From assembly GCA_021736135.1 (NCBI GenBank), contig JAIPGO010000003.1, forward strand, positions 27,277 to 91,276: DNA of 64,000 bases. The letters are read 5' to 3'. Shown here piece after piece: positions 34,692 to 44,338 of this stretch. The notes beneath the pieces are model-generated. The model was not told the DNA's origin and did no database searches. It saw nothing but the letters and a program-made list of their open reading frames with translations. The stretch's first letter is position 1. The number at the start of each line of letters is the position of its first letter. The translations under genes and the position numbers were made by a program. This stretch comes from Candidatus Cloacimonadota bacterium. GTDB lineage: Bacteria; Cloacimonadota; Cloacimonadia; Cloacimonadales; TCS61.

Positions 34692-37450
34692 GCAGAATTA
34701 TTGAAATTCTGCAATCACACAACCTTTATCTGGAATGCAGGAATATTGAGGCAGACAGAAAAATTACAGGCTTGCAGACAGATTCCCGATTGTTGAGTAA
34801 AGGTGAAGCTTTCTTCTGCCTGAGAGGACTGGAAACAGATGGTCATAATTATTATAAGCAGGCAGCAGCAAATGGTTGTGAACTTTATATCTGCGAGCAT
34901 TTGTTAGATATTGAGGAAGCTCAGATCATCGTTACAGATTCCAGAGCAGCCACTTCACTGATAGCCAGAGAGTATTTCCAGATTGACGACCGTCAGTTAA
35001 AACTGGTAGGATTTACTGGAACGAACGGCAAGACGACTTCCGCATATCTTGCCTGGCAACTTGCCTCTAAATGTGGAATAAAAAGCGGCTATATAGGAAC
35101 CATTGGCTGCTTTATAGCAGATCAATATATTGAAACCAGATTAACTACACCCGATATTATTGAATTAATGAGTGTTCTGGCGAAAATGCAAGCTGAGAAA
35201 GTGGAGGTTGTCTTTTTAGAAGCATCTTCTCATGCGCTTTCATTACAGCGGTTACGGGCACTTAATTTCACAACTGCCATATTTTTGAATCTGAGTCAGG
35301 ATCATCTGGACTTTCATCAGAACCTTGAAGAATATGCAGCGAGTAAATTCAAGCTTTTCCGTCAATTACATGAAGACGGCAAGGCAATAGTCAATATGGA
35401 AGATGATTGGGGCAGGAAGTATTGGGAACAAATCAAGGGAGCTAAATACGGCATAGCAGAAACTGGTTCTGATATTACCTATAAAATTAATAAGATAGAT
35501 ATAATCTCATCACAATTTAATTTAAGTATAATTGGCGAGAAGACTAAGATAGAAAGCCCCCTGACAGGGGAGTTTAACGTTCAGAATCTGATATGTGCTT
35601 TAGCAGCAGTGAAACTTACATTTCCTCATCTTACTTTAGAATCTCTGGGAGCTGCAGCAAAGAAGATTTCGGCAGCACCAGGAAGACTGGAAAAAGTTAT
35701 AAATAATCAGGCTCTTAACATATATATTGATTATGCCCATACTCCTGATGCCATTGAGAAGGTTACTGCGGCATTGAAGCCCTTTGTTAATGGAAGATTA
35801 ATAACCATAATCGGTGCAGGAGGAAACCGTGATAAGATTAAACGACCAGCTATGCTCAAGGCAGCTCTGCGGTATTCTGATCTGGTAATCGTTACAACCG
35901 ATAATCCCCGATATGAAGATCCAATAAGTATCATAAGAGACATAGCAGCAGGAACATCTCCCGAGGAACCTGTGTGGATCAGGGAAAGTAGAGAGAAAGC
36001 GCTTGCAGACGGACTGAGTGTCACCCATAAAAGAGATGTATTACTCATAACCGGCAAAGGACATGAAACTTATCAGGATATTAAGGGCTGCAAGATGCCC
36101 TTTGATGAAAGAGAAAAGATTGCCGAATTGCTGACACACCCGGAAGCAGATACTTATGATATTGACTTTGACCGCATTATGGTAGAATTTACCTGTACAA
36201 GTAAAATATCAGATAAACCGAATCTCACCTTAAAAAAAATTGTCACTGATACCAGGAAACTGGTTCCGCAAAGTCTTTTTATTCCCTTAAAAGGTGAGAA
36301 TTTTGACGGGCATGAATTTATCGGCAAGGTGCTTTGCGACACTTCATGTATTTCTTTATGTCAAGCAAATTATAATATTACAAATGATAATTTTATAGTT
36401 GTTGATAATACTCTGGAAGCATTAGGAAAACTGGCTCGATGTTACCGGCAGTTACTGGGAACAACTGTTTTTGGAATAACTGGTTCCACAGGAAAAACCA
36501 GCGTTAAAGAATACCTGGCCCAGATATTATCCCATTGTGGAAAGACGGGGAAAACCAATGCTAATGAGAATAATTTCATCGGAGTTGCCCAAACAATATT
36601 AAACCTGCATTATAATGATCGATATGCCGTTATTGAATTGGGAACAAATCATTTTGGGGAAATAGACTGGTTAACCCGTATTACCTTACCGGATATAGCT
36701 GTTATAACAAATATAGGTGCTTCACATCTGGAATTTCTCCGGGATACTGAGGGTGTTTTTCAAGAGAAAAAAGCAATTTTTGCATACGGGGCACGCATTT
36801 GCCTATATCCCGGTGATGATGGGCATTTCAGAGATTATTCCGGCAGCAGTTTTGGATTCCATACAAACTGTAAATACCGGATTAGTAAATTATCAAAAAC
36901 AAATAATGGTTATAGTTTTCTTATAAATGAAGTTCAATATGAATTGCCTTTAACAGCCGAATTTCAGGTAATTAATGCGGTGATTGCCATCAGCGCAGCT
37001 TTGGAAACCGGGATATCCAGCGCAACAATTAAAAAAGCGTTGCAAGAAATGCCTGTTCTTCCTCTGCGCCTGCAGCTTATGCCCCATAAATCAGGAATGA
37101 TGATCATAGATTGTTATAACGCTAATCCTCAATCAATGCAGGCAGCCATTGGTTTCTGGGAAAAGCTGGAACCCGCGAAACCTCATGTAGCCATCCTGGG
37201 TTCTATGCTTGAACTGGGCAAACAAACAATTGATTTTCACAGAAAAATCGGCAGTATACTCAAAGCGGCTCAGTTCTCCCTACTGATATCGGTTGGAGAA
37301 GAAGCGAGGGAATATGAAGCTTCTCAGCACTATACAACTATTGAGCAACTCATCAATTCAGGTATAATCGAAACTTTGCCAGATGATGCAGTTATCCTCA
37401 TTAAGGGTTCACATGCAATTCACTTAGAAAAGATATTAGAAAGGATCTAA
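34670..37450 (+). CDS. murE-murF: MurE-MurF fusion: UDP-MurNAc-tripeptide synthetase / D-Ala-D-Ala adding enzyme
   Basis: 926 aa in one uninterrupted frame. The MurE half (about 1-490) has TGLQTDSRLLSKGEAFFCLRG, the ATP loop GFTGTNGKTTSAYLA (near 114), LEASSHALSLQRL, YAHTPDAIEKV and TTDNPRYEDP (near 410). DNPR is the motif associated with meso-diaminopimelate specificity. The MurF half (about 500-926) has VTDTRKLVPQSLFIPLKGENFDG, ATP loop GITGSTGKTSVKEYLA (near 601), NANENNFIGVAQTIL, VIELGTNHFGEIDWL and DCYNANPQSM. The enzyme would add DAP and then D-Ala-D-Ala to the UDP-MurNAc peptide. MurE-MurF fusions are known in some bacteria (Bordetella). Order and neighbours are canonical. Confidence 0.96.
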   Translation: MPSLFEVSRIIEILQSHNLYLECRNIEADRKITGLQTDSRLLSKGEAFFCLRGLETDGHNYYKQAAANGCELYICEHLLDIEEAQIIVTDSRAATSLIAREYFQIDDRQLKLVGFTGTNGKTTSAYLAWQLASKCGIKSGYIGTIGCFIADQYIETRLTTPDIIELMSVLAKMQAEKVEVVFLEASSHALSLQRLRALNFTTAIFLNLSQDHLDFHQNLEEYAASKFKLFRQLHEDGKAIVNMEDDWGRKYWEQIKGAKYGIAETGSDITYKINKIDIISSQFNLSIIGEKTKIESPLTGEFNVQNLICALAAVKLTFPHLTLESLGAAAKKISAAPGRLEKVINNQALNIYIDYAHTPDAIEKVTAALKPFVNGRLITIIGAGGNRDKIKRPAMLKAALRYSDLVIVTTDNPRYEDPISIIRDIAAGTSPEEPVWIRESREKALADGLSVTHKRDVLLITGKGHETYQDIKGCKMPFDEREKIAELLTHPEADTYDIDFDRIMVEFTCTSKISDKPNLTLKKIVTDTRKLVPQSLFIPLKGENFDGHEFIGKVLCDTSCISLCQANYNITNDNFIVVDNTLEALGKLARCYRQLLGTTVFGITGSTGKTSVKEYLAQILSHCGKTGKTNANENNFIGVAQTILNLHYNDRYAVIELGTNHFGEIDWLTRITLPDIAVITNIGASHLEFLRDTEGVFQEKKAIFAYGARICLYPGDDGHFRDYSGSSFGFHTNCKYRISKLSKTNNGYSFLINEVQYELPLTAEFQVINAVIAISAALETGISSATIKKALQEMPVLPLRLQLMPHKSGMMIIDCYNANPQSMQAAIGFWEKLEPAKPHVAILGSMLELGKQTIDFHRKIGSILKAAQFSLLISVGEEAREYEASQHYTTIEQLINSGIIETLPDDAVILIKGSHAIHLEKILERI

Positions 37451-37453
37451 ACT

Positions 37454-38569
37454 ATGTTTTATCACTTACTATTACCATTGACTGATCAGCAATTCCTGGG
37501 ATTCTATCCCTTTAATGTATTTCAATACATTACTTTCCGCGTAGTGATCGCCTTCATTTTTGCACTTCTTTATACAATCATCGCCGGTCCACATATAATT
37601 AATAAGCTCAAGAAACATCATCTATTGCAAGAAATAAGCACCTGTCTTCCACATACTCATAATGAAAAAAGAGGAACTCCCTCAATGGGTGGGATCATAC
37701 CTCTAAGCGGCGTGTTGATCACTTCGCTTCTCTGGAATAATCTAACGAGCAGCTCGATTCTGATCATGTATTTAACTACTATATGGTTAGGCAGCATGGG
37801 ATTTTTTGATGATTATCACAAAAACGTACTGAGATCGGGGAAAAAACTCAGAAGCCATTACAAGTTACTGGGTCAGATCATTCTGGCTTTATTAATCGGC
37901 ATCGTTTTGTTCAGTTATAGAGCGGAAGCGATATCATTTTCGAGAATCAGTTTACCTTTTTTTAAGGATATCACGTTAAATCTAGGAGTATTCTTTATCC
38001 CCTTCGTTATATTTTTGATCGTGAGCAGCAGTAATGCCTGCAACATAACAGATGGACTGGATGGACTGGCAACCGGTACAGTTATAATATCGCTGATCGG
38101 GCTTGGAATAATGAGCTATATCAAAGGAAATATGCTTCATGCGGAACACCTGAGAATGGACTACCTGGCAGATGCCGGAGAACTGACAATATACATTTCC
38201 GCTTTGATAGGTGCTCTTCTGGGATTTCTGTGGTTTAATGCCAAACCAGCAGAAGTATTTTTAGGAGATACCGGCTCTCTGGCATTAGGCGGTCAACTGG
38301 CTGTTATCTCTATTTTACTGCGCGAAGAGATATTTTTAATGATCATTGGAGGAGTATTCATCATTGAAATAGCTTCCAGTATTCTTCAGATAAGTTATTT
38401 CAAATATACAAAAGGCAGGCTGGGGACAGGTAAAAGGCTGTTCCGCTGTGCACCGCTGCATCATCACTATGAATTAAAAGGGCTTAGTGAAGAAAAAATA
38501 GTCGCCAGATTCTGGATCGTAGCCCTGCTTTTTCTGGCTGTGGGTCTGGCTACAATTAAACTTCGATAG
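37454..38569 (+). CDS. mraY: Phospho-MurNAc-pentapeptide translocase
   Basis: 371 aa polytopic membrane protein, about ten helices. Family motifs: HTHNEKRGTPSMGGIIPLSG, GFFDDYHKNVLRSGK (active-site Asp pair), SNACNITDGLDGLATG, FLGDTGSLALGGQ and CAPLHHHYELKG. Transfers phospho-MurNAc-pentapeptide to undecaprenyl phosphate to make lipid I at the inner membrane. Three bases after the fusion gene. Confidence 0.97.
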   Translation: MFYHLLLPLTDQQFLGFYPFNVFQYITFRVVIAFIFALLYTIIAGPHIINKLKKHHLLQEISTCLPHTHNEKRGTPSMGGIIPLSGVLITSLLWNNLTSSSILIMYLTTIWLGSMGFFDDYHKNVLRSGKKLRSHYKLLGQIILALLIGIVLFSYRAEAISFSRISLPFFKDITLNLGVFFIPFVIFLIVSSSNACNITDGLDGLATGTVIISLIGLGIMSYIKGNMLHAEHLRMDYLADAGELTIYISALIGALLGFLWFNAKPAEVFLGDTGSLALGGQLAVISILLREEIFLMIIGGVFIIEIASSILQISYFKYTKGRLGTGKRLFRCAPLHHHYELKGLSEEKIVARFWIVALLFLAVGLATIKLR

Positions 38570-38579
38570 GTAATATAAT

Positions 38580-39914
38580 ATGAATGTGAAAGGTAAAAGT
38601 TTTGCCATAATCGGAATGGCAGCGAGTGGTATCTCGGCTGCCAGAAAACTGCAGCAACTTGGTGCGAAGGTTTTTATAAGTGAATATAAACCAATTACAG
38701 CTATACCTGACGGCAAAGTTTTAGGCGGGGAATTTGAGTGTGAGTTTGACGGTCATACTGCTCGCATTTTTGAATATGATACTCTGGTAATAAGCCCCGG
38801 GGTGCCATTATCAACACCCATCATCAAACAGGCACAGGCATTGCAGAAAGAAATCATCAGCGAAATTGAACTGGGATACAGACTGAAAGCCTCAGACAGC
38901 AGAATTATCTGCTGCACGGGCAGTAATGGAAAAAGCACTACTGTGAGTCTTATCCACCACATTTTAATTAATTGCGGTTATAATGCCATTCTAGCGGGTA
39001 ATATCGGCATTCCGGTTACCTCCTGTTCCATTGATAAACCTGGAATTGACTTTATTATCCTCGAATTAAGCAGTTTTCAACTGGAACTGATAGATAGTTT
39101 CAAAGCCGACGTAGCAATATTGCTGAATATCACTCCGGACCATCTTGATCGTTATAAAAATTTCGAGCATTATGCCCTGACCAAAATGAATATTTTCAAG
39201 AATCAGGACACATCCTGCCTGGCAGTAGTGAATGCAGATGATCCGGTAGTGGCTAAACTCACCCAAAATCTGACAGCAAAAACCAGACGATTTTCACTAT
39301 CCAGCAAAGCAGACTGCCATTTCCCGGGAAATGAGATAATATGTTCCGATACAGCTTATAACAGCCGGCTTTTCACTCTTAAAGGACCTCATAATTTAAT
39401 GAATATAATGGCAGTTCTTCTGGCAATTGAACCCTATGTCACAGGCAAAGAAGCTCTTGTTAAAGAAGGATTAAATACTTTTCAATCTCTGCCCCACCGT
39501 ATGGAATTCGTAGCCGAAATTAATGGTGTGACATTTATTAATGATTCCAAGGCGACTAATACTGATTCAGTGAAATATGCCCTGCAATCATATCAGGAAA
39601 ACGTCCATCTTATCTTAGGAGGTTCAGATAAAGGTGAAGATTTCTCCATATTATTACCTTATCTAAAAAAAGGGAATATTAAGGTCTATCTGATCGGAGC
39701 TACCAGAGAAAGAATGAAAAATGCCTTTGCAGACCAGATAGTTTATCTTGAATTCGAGACCCTGGCTGAAGCGGTTTTAACCGCGTATAATAATGCTGTT
39801 AAAGGTGATATTATCTTACTCTCTCCCGCCTGTGCCAGCTATGATTCATTCATCAATTTCGTCCACAGGGGAAATACATTCAAGGAAATTGTAAGGAGTA
39901 TTGCACATGAATAA
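38580..39914 (+). CDS. murD: UDP-MurNAc-L-alanine:D-glutamate ligase
   Basis: 444 aa. N-terminal Rossmann start FAIIGMAASGISAARKLQQLG, ATP loop ICCTGSNGKSTTVSLI, ELSSFQLELIDSFK and LNITPDHLDRY (central domain), LPHRMEFVAEINGVTFINDSKATN, and LGGSDKGEDF and SPACASYDSF at the C-terminus. Adds D-glutamate to UDP-MurNAc-L-Ala in the cytoplasm. The ftsW start lies inside its last codons. Confidence 0.96.
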   Translation: MNVKGKSFAIIGMAASGISAARKLQQLGAKVFISEYKPITAIPDGKVLGGEFECEFDGHTARIFEYDTLVISPGVPLSTPIIKQAQALQKEIISEIELGYRLKASDSRIICCTGSNGKSTTVSLIHHILINCGYNAILAGNIGIPVTSCSIDKPGIDFIILELSSFQLELIDSFKADVAILLNITPDHLDRYKNFEHYALTKMNIFKNQDTSCLAVVNADDPVVAKLTQNLTAKTRRFSLSSKADCHFPGNEIICSDTAYNSRLFTLKGPHNLMNIMAVLLAIEPYVTGKEALVKEGLNTFQSLPHRMEFVAEINGVTFINDSKATNTDSVKYALQSYQENVHLILGGSDKGEDFSILLPYLKKGNIKVYLIGATRERMKNAFADQIVYLEFETLAEAVLTAYNNAVKGDIILLSPACASYDSFINFVHRGNTFKEIVRSIAHE

Positions 39915-41076
39915 AATAATCAGTAAACTTGAAAATATCGATACACCGCTGGTTTTCTGTTATTTATTACTAATCATGATCGGTCTGTTTATCCAGATGG
40001 ACATTACTTCTGCCAATGGACATATGAATTACTTCCTGAAGCAGCTCATCTTCACAATATTCTCAATAACAGCCTGCTTACTTACATATTTATTCCTGAA
40101 AGTGGAATGGCTTCAAAAACGATTCTGGTATATATATGGTATAACACTCATCCTCCTTATCCTGGTTTTAGTAGTTGGTGTTGTGGTCAATGGGGCAAAA
40201 AGAGTGTTCTATATACCCCTGGGATTCACCAGTATCAGCGTTCAACCGAGCCTTTTAGCCCGTTTAACTTTGATCATATTTTTTGCCAGGGTGCTCAGCA
40301 GTCGGGAGCAGTTTCTACAGAATTCCAGTCTTTTTCCCTTCTTTAAAAATTTTATGCCGCTCTTCATCTTTTCAATTCCGGTATATGTATTGATTCTGTT
40401 TGAGCGTCACTTTTCAGCGATTATCATATCCGCTGTGACTCTGCTTTCGGTACTGTTTCTGGCAAACATCAAACTGGCAACTATCATAATCCTGATTTTC
40501 TGTCTTTTTTTTGCCGGGATTCTCGCCATTTATATGCCGGGAGGAGAATATCGCTTACAAAGGATAAAGGTTTTTCTGGAAAACTCTCTCATTGTAAAAT
40601 TCCTCCAGGGTGAAAAGATAACTGTAGTTACAGATTATAATACCGAACACAGTCTCATCTGCCTAACCAGCGGTAAAATATTCGGAACTACTCCTGAAAA
40701 CGGGTTTGGTAAATATTATTATCTGCCGGAACCAAGAACAGACTATGTTTTTTCCATAATTGGTGAAGAATTCGGGTTATTTGGTTCCTTGATACTGATC
40801 TTTGTATTTATGGGTCTGGTTATCAGAGGTTTAAATATATCTTCTCGACAGGAGATCCTGTTCCTTAAACTACTCGGTTATGGCATAAGTCTCAACCTGT
40901 TCTATAATATGGTGGTAAATATTGGCGTTGCGACGGCAGCGATACCACCTACGGGCGTTACTTTACCTTTTATCAGTCATGGAGGTTCTTCCATGCTGGT
41001 TAACTCCATATCCATAGGAATATTATTATTACTGTCCCGAAAAGCCGGAGTTGTAAATGAAATGCCTGGCAGTTAG
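39907..41076 (+). CDS. ftsW: SEDS-family glycosyltransferase FtsW
   Basis: 389 aa from the ATG at 39907, which has AAGGAG eight bases upstream; the ORF-track TTG at 39901 is only two bases from that site. About ten membrane helices with the conserved SEDS segment GVTLPFISHGGSSMLVNSI near the C-terminus and YVFSIIGEEFGLFG before it. Polymerises lipid II with the cognate PBP upstream. Overlaps murD by 8 bases and murG by 20 bases, so translation is coupled. FtsW rather than RodA on context. Confidence 0.93.
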   Translation: MNKIISKLENIDTPLVFCYLLLIMIGLFIQMDITSANGHMNYFLKQLIFTIFSITACLLTYLFLKVEWLQKRFWYIYGITLILLILVLVVGVVVNGAKRVFYIPLGFTSISVQPSLLARLTLIIFFARVLSSREQFLQNSSLFPFFKNFMPLFIFSIPVYVLILFERHFSAIIISAVTLLSVLFLANIKLATIIILIFCLFFAGILAIYMPGGEYRLQRIKVFLENSLIVKFLQGEKITVVTDYNTEHSLICLTSGKIFGTTPENGFGKYYYLPEPRTDYVFSIIGEEFGLFGSLILIFVFMGLVIRGLNISSRQEILFLKLLGYGISLNLFYNMVVNIGVATAAIPPTGVTLPFISHGGSSMLVNSISIGILLLLSRKAGVVNEMPGS

Positions 41077-42118
41077 CAGCGGCGGAACAGCAGGGCACAT
41101 AAATCCTGCTCTCAGCATTGCCCGTAAACTTGCGGAAAAGAACTGGCAGATCCATTACCTGGGTAACAGGAACAGCCTGGAAGAACAACTGCTGGCTAAA
41201 ACTGATTTTACCTTTCATGAATTGAATGTTCAAAAGCTCTATCGCCGCTTCACATTTGCCCATGCGGCTTTCCCTTTCAAACTTATAAAAAGCATAAATC
41301 TCTCCAAAAAAATTTATAAACTGATAAAACCGGATGTATTTCTGGGTTGTGGAGGCTTTGTTTCTGGTCCTCCCGGTTATGCTGCCCACCTGATGCATAT
41401 TCCAATTATTCTTCAGGAACAGAACAGTTATCCGGGCTTGACCACCCGTCTGTTAGCTAAATATTCCAATAAAATATTCCTGGGAAATAAAAAAGCCGAA
41501 CAGTATTTAAAGGAAGCTGTCACAGAATACTCCGGGAATCCCATCAATTCTTTTCCTGCTCTAAATTTACCGCATTATGGTGATCATAACTCAAAGCAGA
41601 AAACAGTGTTTCTCCTGGGAGGCAGCCAAGGCTCACAGGCTTTAAATAAAGTGATGCTGTCAATTTGCCGGGAGCTGCTTGCTAACGGCATCAATCTCAT
41701 CTGGCAAACCGGAAAAAATAATTATGTGGAAATATTAAATAAAACCGGCAGGAAGGAAGGACTTATTCTCTTTGATTTCAGTACTCAGATTAATGAGTTT
41801 TATTCAAAAGCGGATATTATCATAGCCCGTGCAGGTGCACTCACCCTGGCAGAACTGGAAACTCTCCGCAAACCTGCCATACTTATTCCTCTGCCTTCAT
41901 CTGCGGAAAATCACCAGTTATATAATGCTCAGGAGCAGGCAGAAAAAGGCATAGCAGAAGTTCTTGAACAAAAGGATTTGACACCTGAGAGCCTTCTAAA
42001 ACAAGTAAATGCTATGCTCAATAATCTTGAAGCCTACAGAAGCAGATTTAAAAATACTCTGCATTCGGCTGCTGCTGAGCATATAGCAGCTTTTATTGAC
42101 GCAAATTACGGGAGTTAA
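41057..42118 (+). CDS. murG: Lipid I beta-N-acetylglucosaminyltransferase
   Basis: 353 aa. GT-B fold with the N-terminal glycine loop SSGGTAGHINPALSIA, GCGGFVSGPPGYAAHLM, QEQNSYPGLTTRLLA, the second loop LLGGSQGSQALN and the donor-site segment IIARAGALTLAELETLRKPA followed by LPSSAENHQ. Adds GlcNAc to lipid I to give lipid II at the cytoplasmic face of the membrane. Two bases separate it from murC. Confidence 0.97.
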   Translation: MKCLAVSSGGTAGHINPALSIARKLAEKNWQIHYLGNRNSLEEQLLAKTDFTFHELNVQKLYRRFTFAHAAFPFKLIKSINLSKKIYKLIKPDVFLGCGGFVSGPPGYAAHLMHIPIILQEQNSYPGLTTRLLAKYSNKIFLGNKKAEQYLKEAVTEYSGNPINSFPALNLPHYGDHNSKQKTVFLLGGSQGSQALNKVMLSICRELLANGINLIWQTGKNNYVEILNKTGRKEGLILFDFSTQINEFYSKADIIIARAGALTLAELETLRKPAILIPLPSSAENHQLYNAQEQAEKGIAEVLEQKDLTPESLLKQVNAMLNNLEAYRSRFKNTLHSAAAEHIAAFIDANYGS

Positions 42119-42120
42119 AT

Positions 42121-43506
42121 ATGTTAGGAAAGATGAAAAGAATACATTTTGTCGGTATTGGCGGTATTGGTATGAGCGGTATTGCCGAATTGCTCCGGAA
42201 CCAGGGATTTACTATATCAGGTTCTGACATGAAAACCTCCTCAATTACTGATCATTTACGTGAAATTGGCATACATATCTGCATTGGGCATGATGCAAAT
42301 CTTATTGCAGATGCCGACTTGATTGTGAAATCATCTGCCGTCAGGGATGATAATCCAGAAATCATAGCCGGAAAAGCAAATAAAATCCCGGTGATCAGAC
42401 GCGCGGAAATGCTGGCGGAAATTATGAGAATGTCTTTCAGCATCTGCATTGCAGGGACTCACGGGAAAACAAGTACCACCAGTATGACGGCAACAGTGCT
42501 GGAAGCTGCTGCCCTTGATCCAACAGTTATTGTGGGAGGTATAGTAAAGAACTACGGCTCAAATAACCTTCTCGGTTCCGGCAAATATATAGTAGCGGAA
42601 GCAGATGAGTTTGACCGTTCCTTCCTCACTCTATATCCCTGCCTGGCTGGTATAACTAATATTGATGCTGATCATCTGGATTGTTATAATGACCTGGAAA
42701 GTATAAAATCAGCCTTTATTGAATTCGCCAACAAAGTACCTTTTTTTGGCTCTGTCATCTGCTGCCTGGATGATAATGGGGTGCAATCAATTATTCCTCA
42801 TATTCACAAGAAAATAATAACTTATGGTTTTTCCACACAGGCTGCCGTTAGAGCTATCGATATTCAGATGAAGGATTTTCATACTTCATACACTGCCTTG
42901 CTGCTCGGAGAGGAACTCGGTAAAATATCTTTGAACGTATCCGGCAGACACAATGTTCTTAATTCACTTCTGGCAGTGGCTGTAGGACTGGAACTGGAAG
43001 TACCTTTCTCCAGAATTCAGAAAGGACTTTCAGAATATAATGGCGTATTCCGCCGTTTTGAATATAAAGGCAGTTTTAATGACATAATACTTTATGATGA
43101 TTACTGTCATCATCCTACAGAGATAATTGCCACTCTGGATGCTGTTCGCGAAAATACTGACAGGCGGATCATTGCCGTTTTTCAACCTCACCTCTTCAGT
43201 CGTACCCGAGATTTCTATCCAGAATTCGGCAGATCTTTTTTTCAATCCGATACTTTGATTGTTACTCCGATCTTTCCGGCCAGAGAAGACCCGATTCCCG
43301 GGATCACAGGAAAACTTATTGCTGATGCCGCCATTCAAAGCGGTCACCTGCACGTGCATTATATCACCAGTAATGATGAAATAATTCCAACTTTAATCAG
43401 CCATTGCCAGCCTGGGGACATCGTAATTACCATGGGTGCCGGTAATATCTATAAATATGGGGAAGAATTACTTGAAATCGCCGCTCAAAACAATTCCCGG
43501 CTTTAA
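42121..43506 (+). CDS. murC: UDP-MurNAc:L-alanine ligase
   Basis: 461 aa (a start at Met5, MKRIHFVGIGG, is possible). FVGIGGIGMSGIAELL, the ATP loop CIAGTHGKTSTTSMTATVLE (near 110), VAEADEFDRSFL, NIDADHLDCYND, FRRFEYKG, LYDDYCHHPTEI and AVFQPHLFSRT are all MurC hallmarks. Commits UDP-MurNAc to peptide addition. Its 3' end overlaps the murB reading frame. Confidence 0.97.
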   Translation: MLGKMKRIHFVGIGGIGMSGIAELLRNQGFTISGSDMKTSSITDHLREIGIHICIGHDANLIADADLIVKSSAVRDDNPEIIAGKANKIPVIRRAEMLAEIMRMSFSICIAGTHGKTSTTSMTATVLEAAALDPTVIVGGIVKNYGSNNLLGSGKYIVAEADEFDRSFLTLYPCLAGITNIDADHLDCYNDLESIKSAFIEFANKVPFFGSVICCLDDNGVQSIIPHIHKKIITYGFSTQAAVRAIDIQMKDFHTSYTALLLGEELGKISLNVSGRHNVLNSLLAVAVGLELEVPFSRIQKGLSEYNGVFRRFEYKGSFNDIILYDDYCHHPTEIIATLDAVRENTDRRIIAVFQPHLFSRTRDFYPEFGRSFFQSDTLIVTPIFPAREDPIPGITGKLIADAAIQSGHLHVHYITSNDEIIPTLISHCQPGDIVITMGAGNIYKYGEELLEIAAQNNSRL

Positions 43507-44338
43507 TGCTAAGCTCTCGAACTGGTCTCATATTAAAATCGGCAGCGATGACGGTTTTGTATATCTACCGGTTGATTACCATCAACTTCAGATTTGCCTG
43601 AGAAACCTGCCGGATATTGGATTACGTCCTCTACCTCTTGGTGCCGGCTCTAATATTCTCTTTGGTAATACTTCTGCTTATGCTCTGATCAGCGACAAAC
43701 ATCTCCCCCATTTCTGGCGAATTGAGCATAACAGAGTGGTTGTTTCAGCAAATTATAATATAACTCAATTAATCATGGTTCTGGCAAAGAACAATCTGGG
43801 TGGTCTGGAATTCCTGGCTGGTATTCCCGCACATTTAGGTGGTCTCACGCATATGAATGCCGGAGCTTATGGACATTCAATAGCACATTTCGTCCACCAG
43901 GTAAGACTGATTACATTGCAGGGGGAGGATATAACGCTCAACAGTGAGGAGATAATATTTAATTACCGTTATTCATCCCTGGAAGGTTTTATCACTGAAA
44001 TCACGCTCAATTTGCCTTCCATTCCTGAAACTGAGATCAGGAAAACTGCCAAATCATATATTATGTCGCGTCAGGCGAAACAGCCTCTGCATTATCCTAA
44101 CCTGGGATCTGTTTTTAAAAATCCCCCTCATTATTTTGCTGGCCAACTGCTGGAAAAAGCTGGCTTCAAAGGAAAAAGAAAAGGCGGAGTAGCCTTTTCG
44201 GATATTCACGCGAACTTTCTCGTCAATATCGACCATGGAAGCTTCCAGGATGCCTATGAATTGATCCGGGAAGCCCGTGCAGAAATACTGGAAACCTTTG
44301 ATATAGCTTTGGAAACGGAAATCAAGGTAATTAACTGA
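43472..44338 (+). CDS. murB: UDP-N-acetylenolpyruvoylglucosamine reductase
   Basis: 288 aa if translation starts at the TTG at 43472, which has GGGGAAG six bases upstream. Alternatives are ATG 43457 (no site) and the ORF-track GTG 43436 (71-base overlap with murC). FAD-binding features: LPLGAGSNILFG, GLEFLAGIPAHLGGLTHMNAGAYG and the Arg/Tyr region FNYRYSSLEG. The catalytic Ser is in NLGSVFKNPPH and the catalytic Glu in ALETEIKVI. Reduces enolpyruvyl-UDP-GlcNAc to UDP-MurNAc. Ends one base into ftsQ (TGATG). Confidence 0.93.
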   Translation: MKSPLKTIPGFNAKLSNWSHIKIGSDDGFVYLPVDYHQLQICLRNLPDIGLRPLPLGAGSNILFGNTSAYALISDKHLPHFWRIEHNRVVVSANYNITQLIMVLAKNNLGGLEFLAGIPAHLGGLTHMNAGAYGHSIAHFVHQVRLITLQGEDITLNSEEIIFNYRYSSLEGFITEITLNLPSIPETEIRKTAKSYIMSRQAKQPLHYPNLGSVFKNPPHYFAGQLLEKAGFKGKRKGGVAFSDIHANFLVNIDHGSFQDAYELIREARAEILETFDIALETEIKVIN

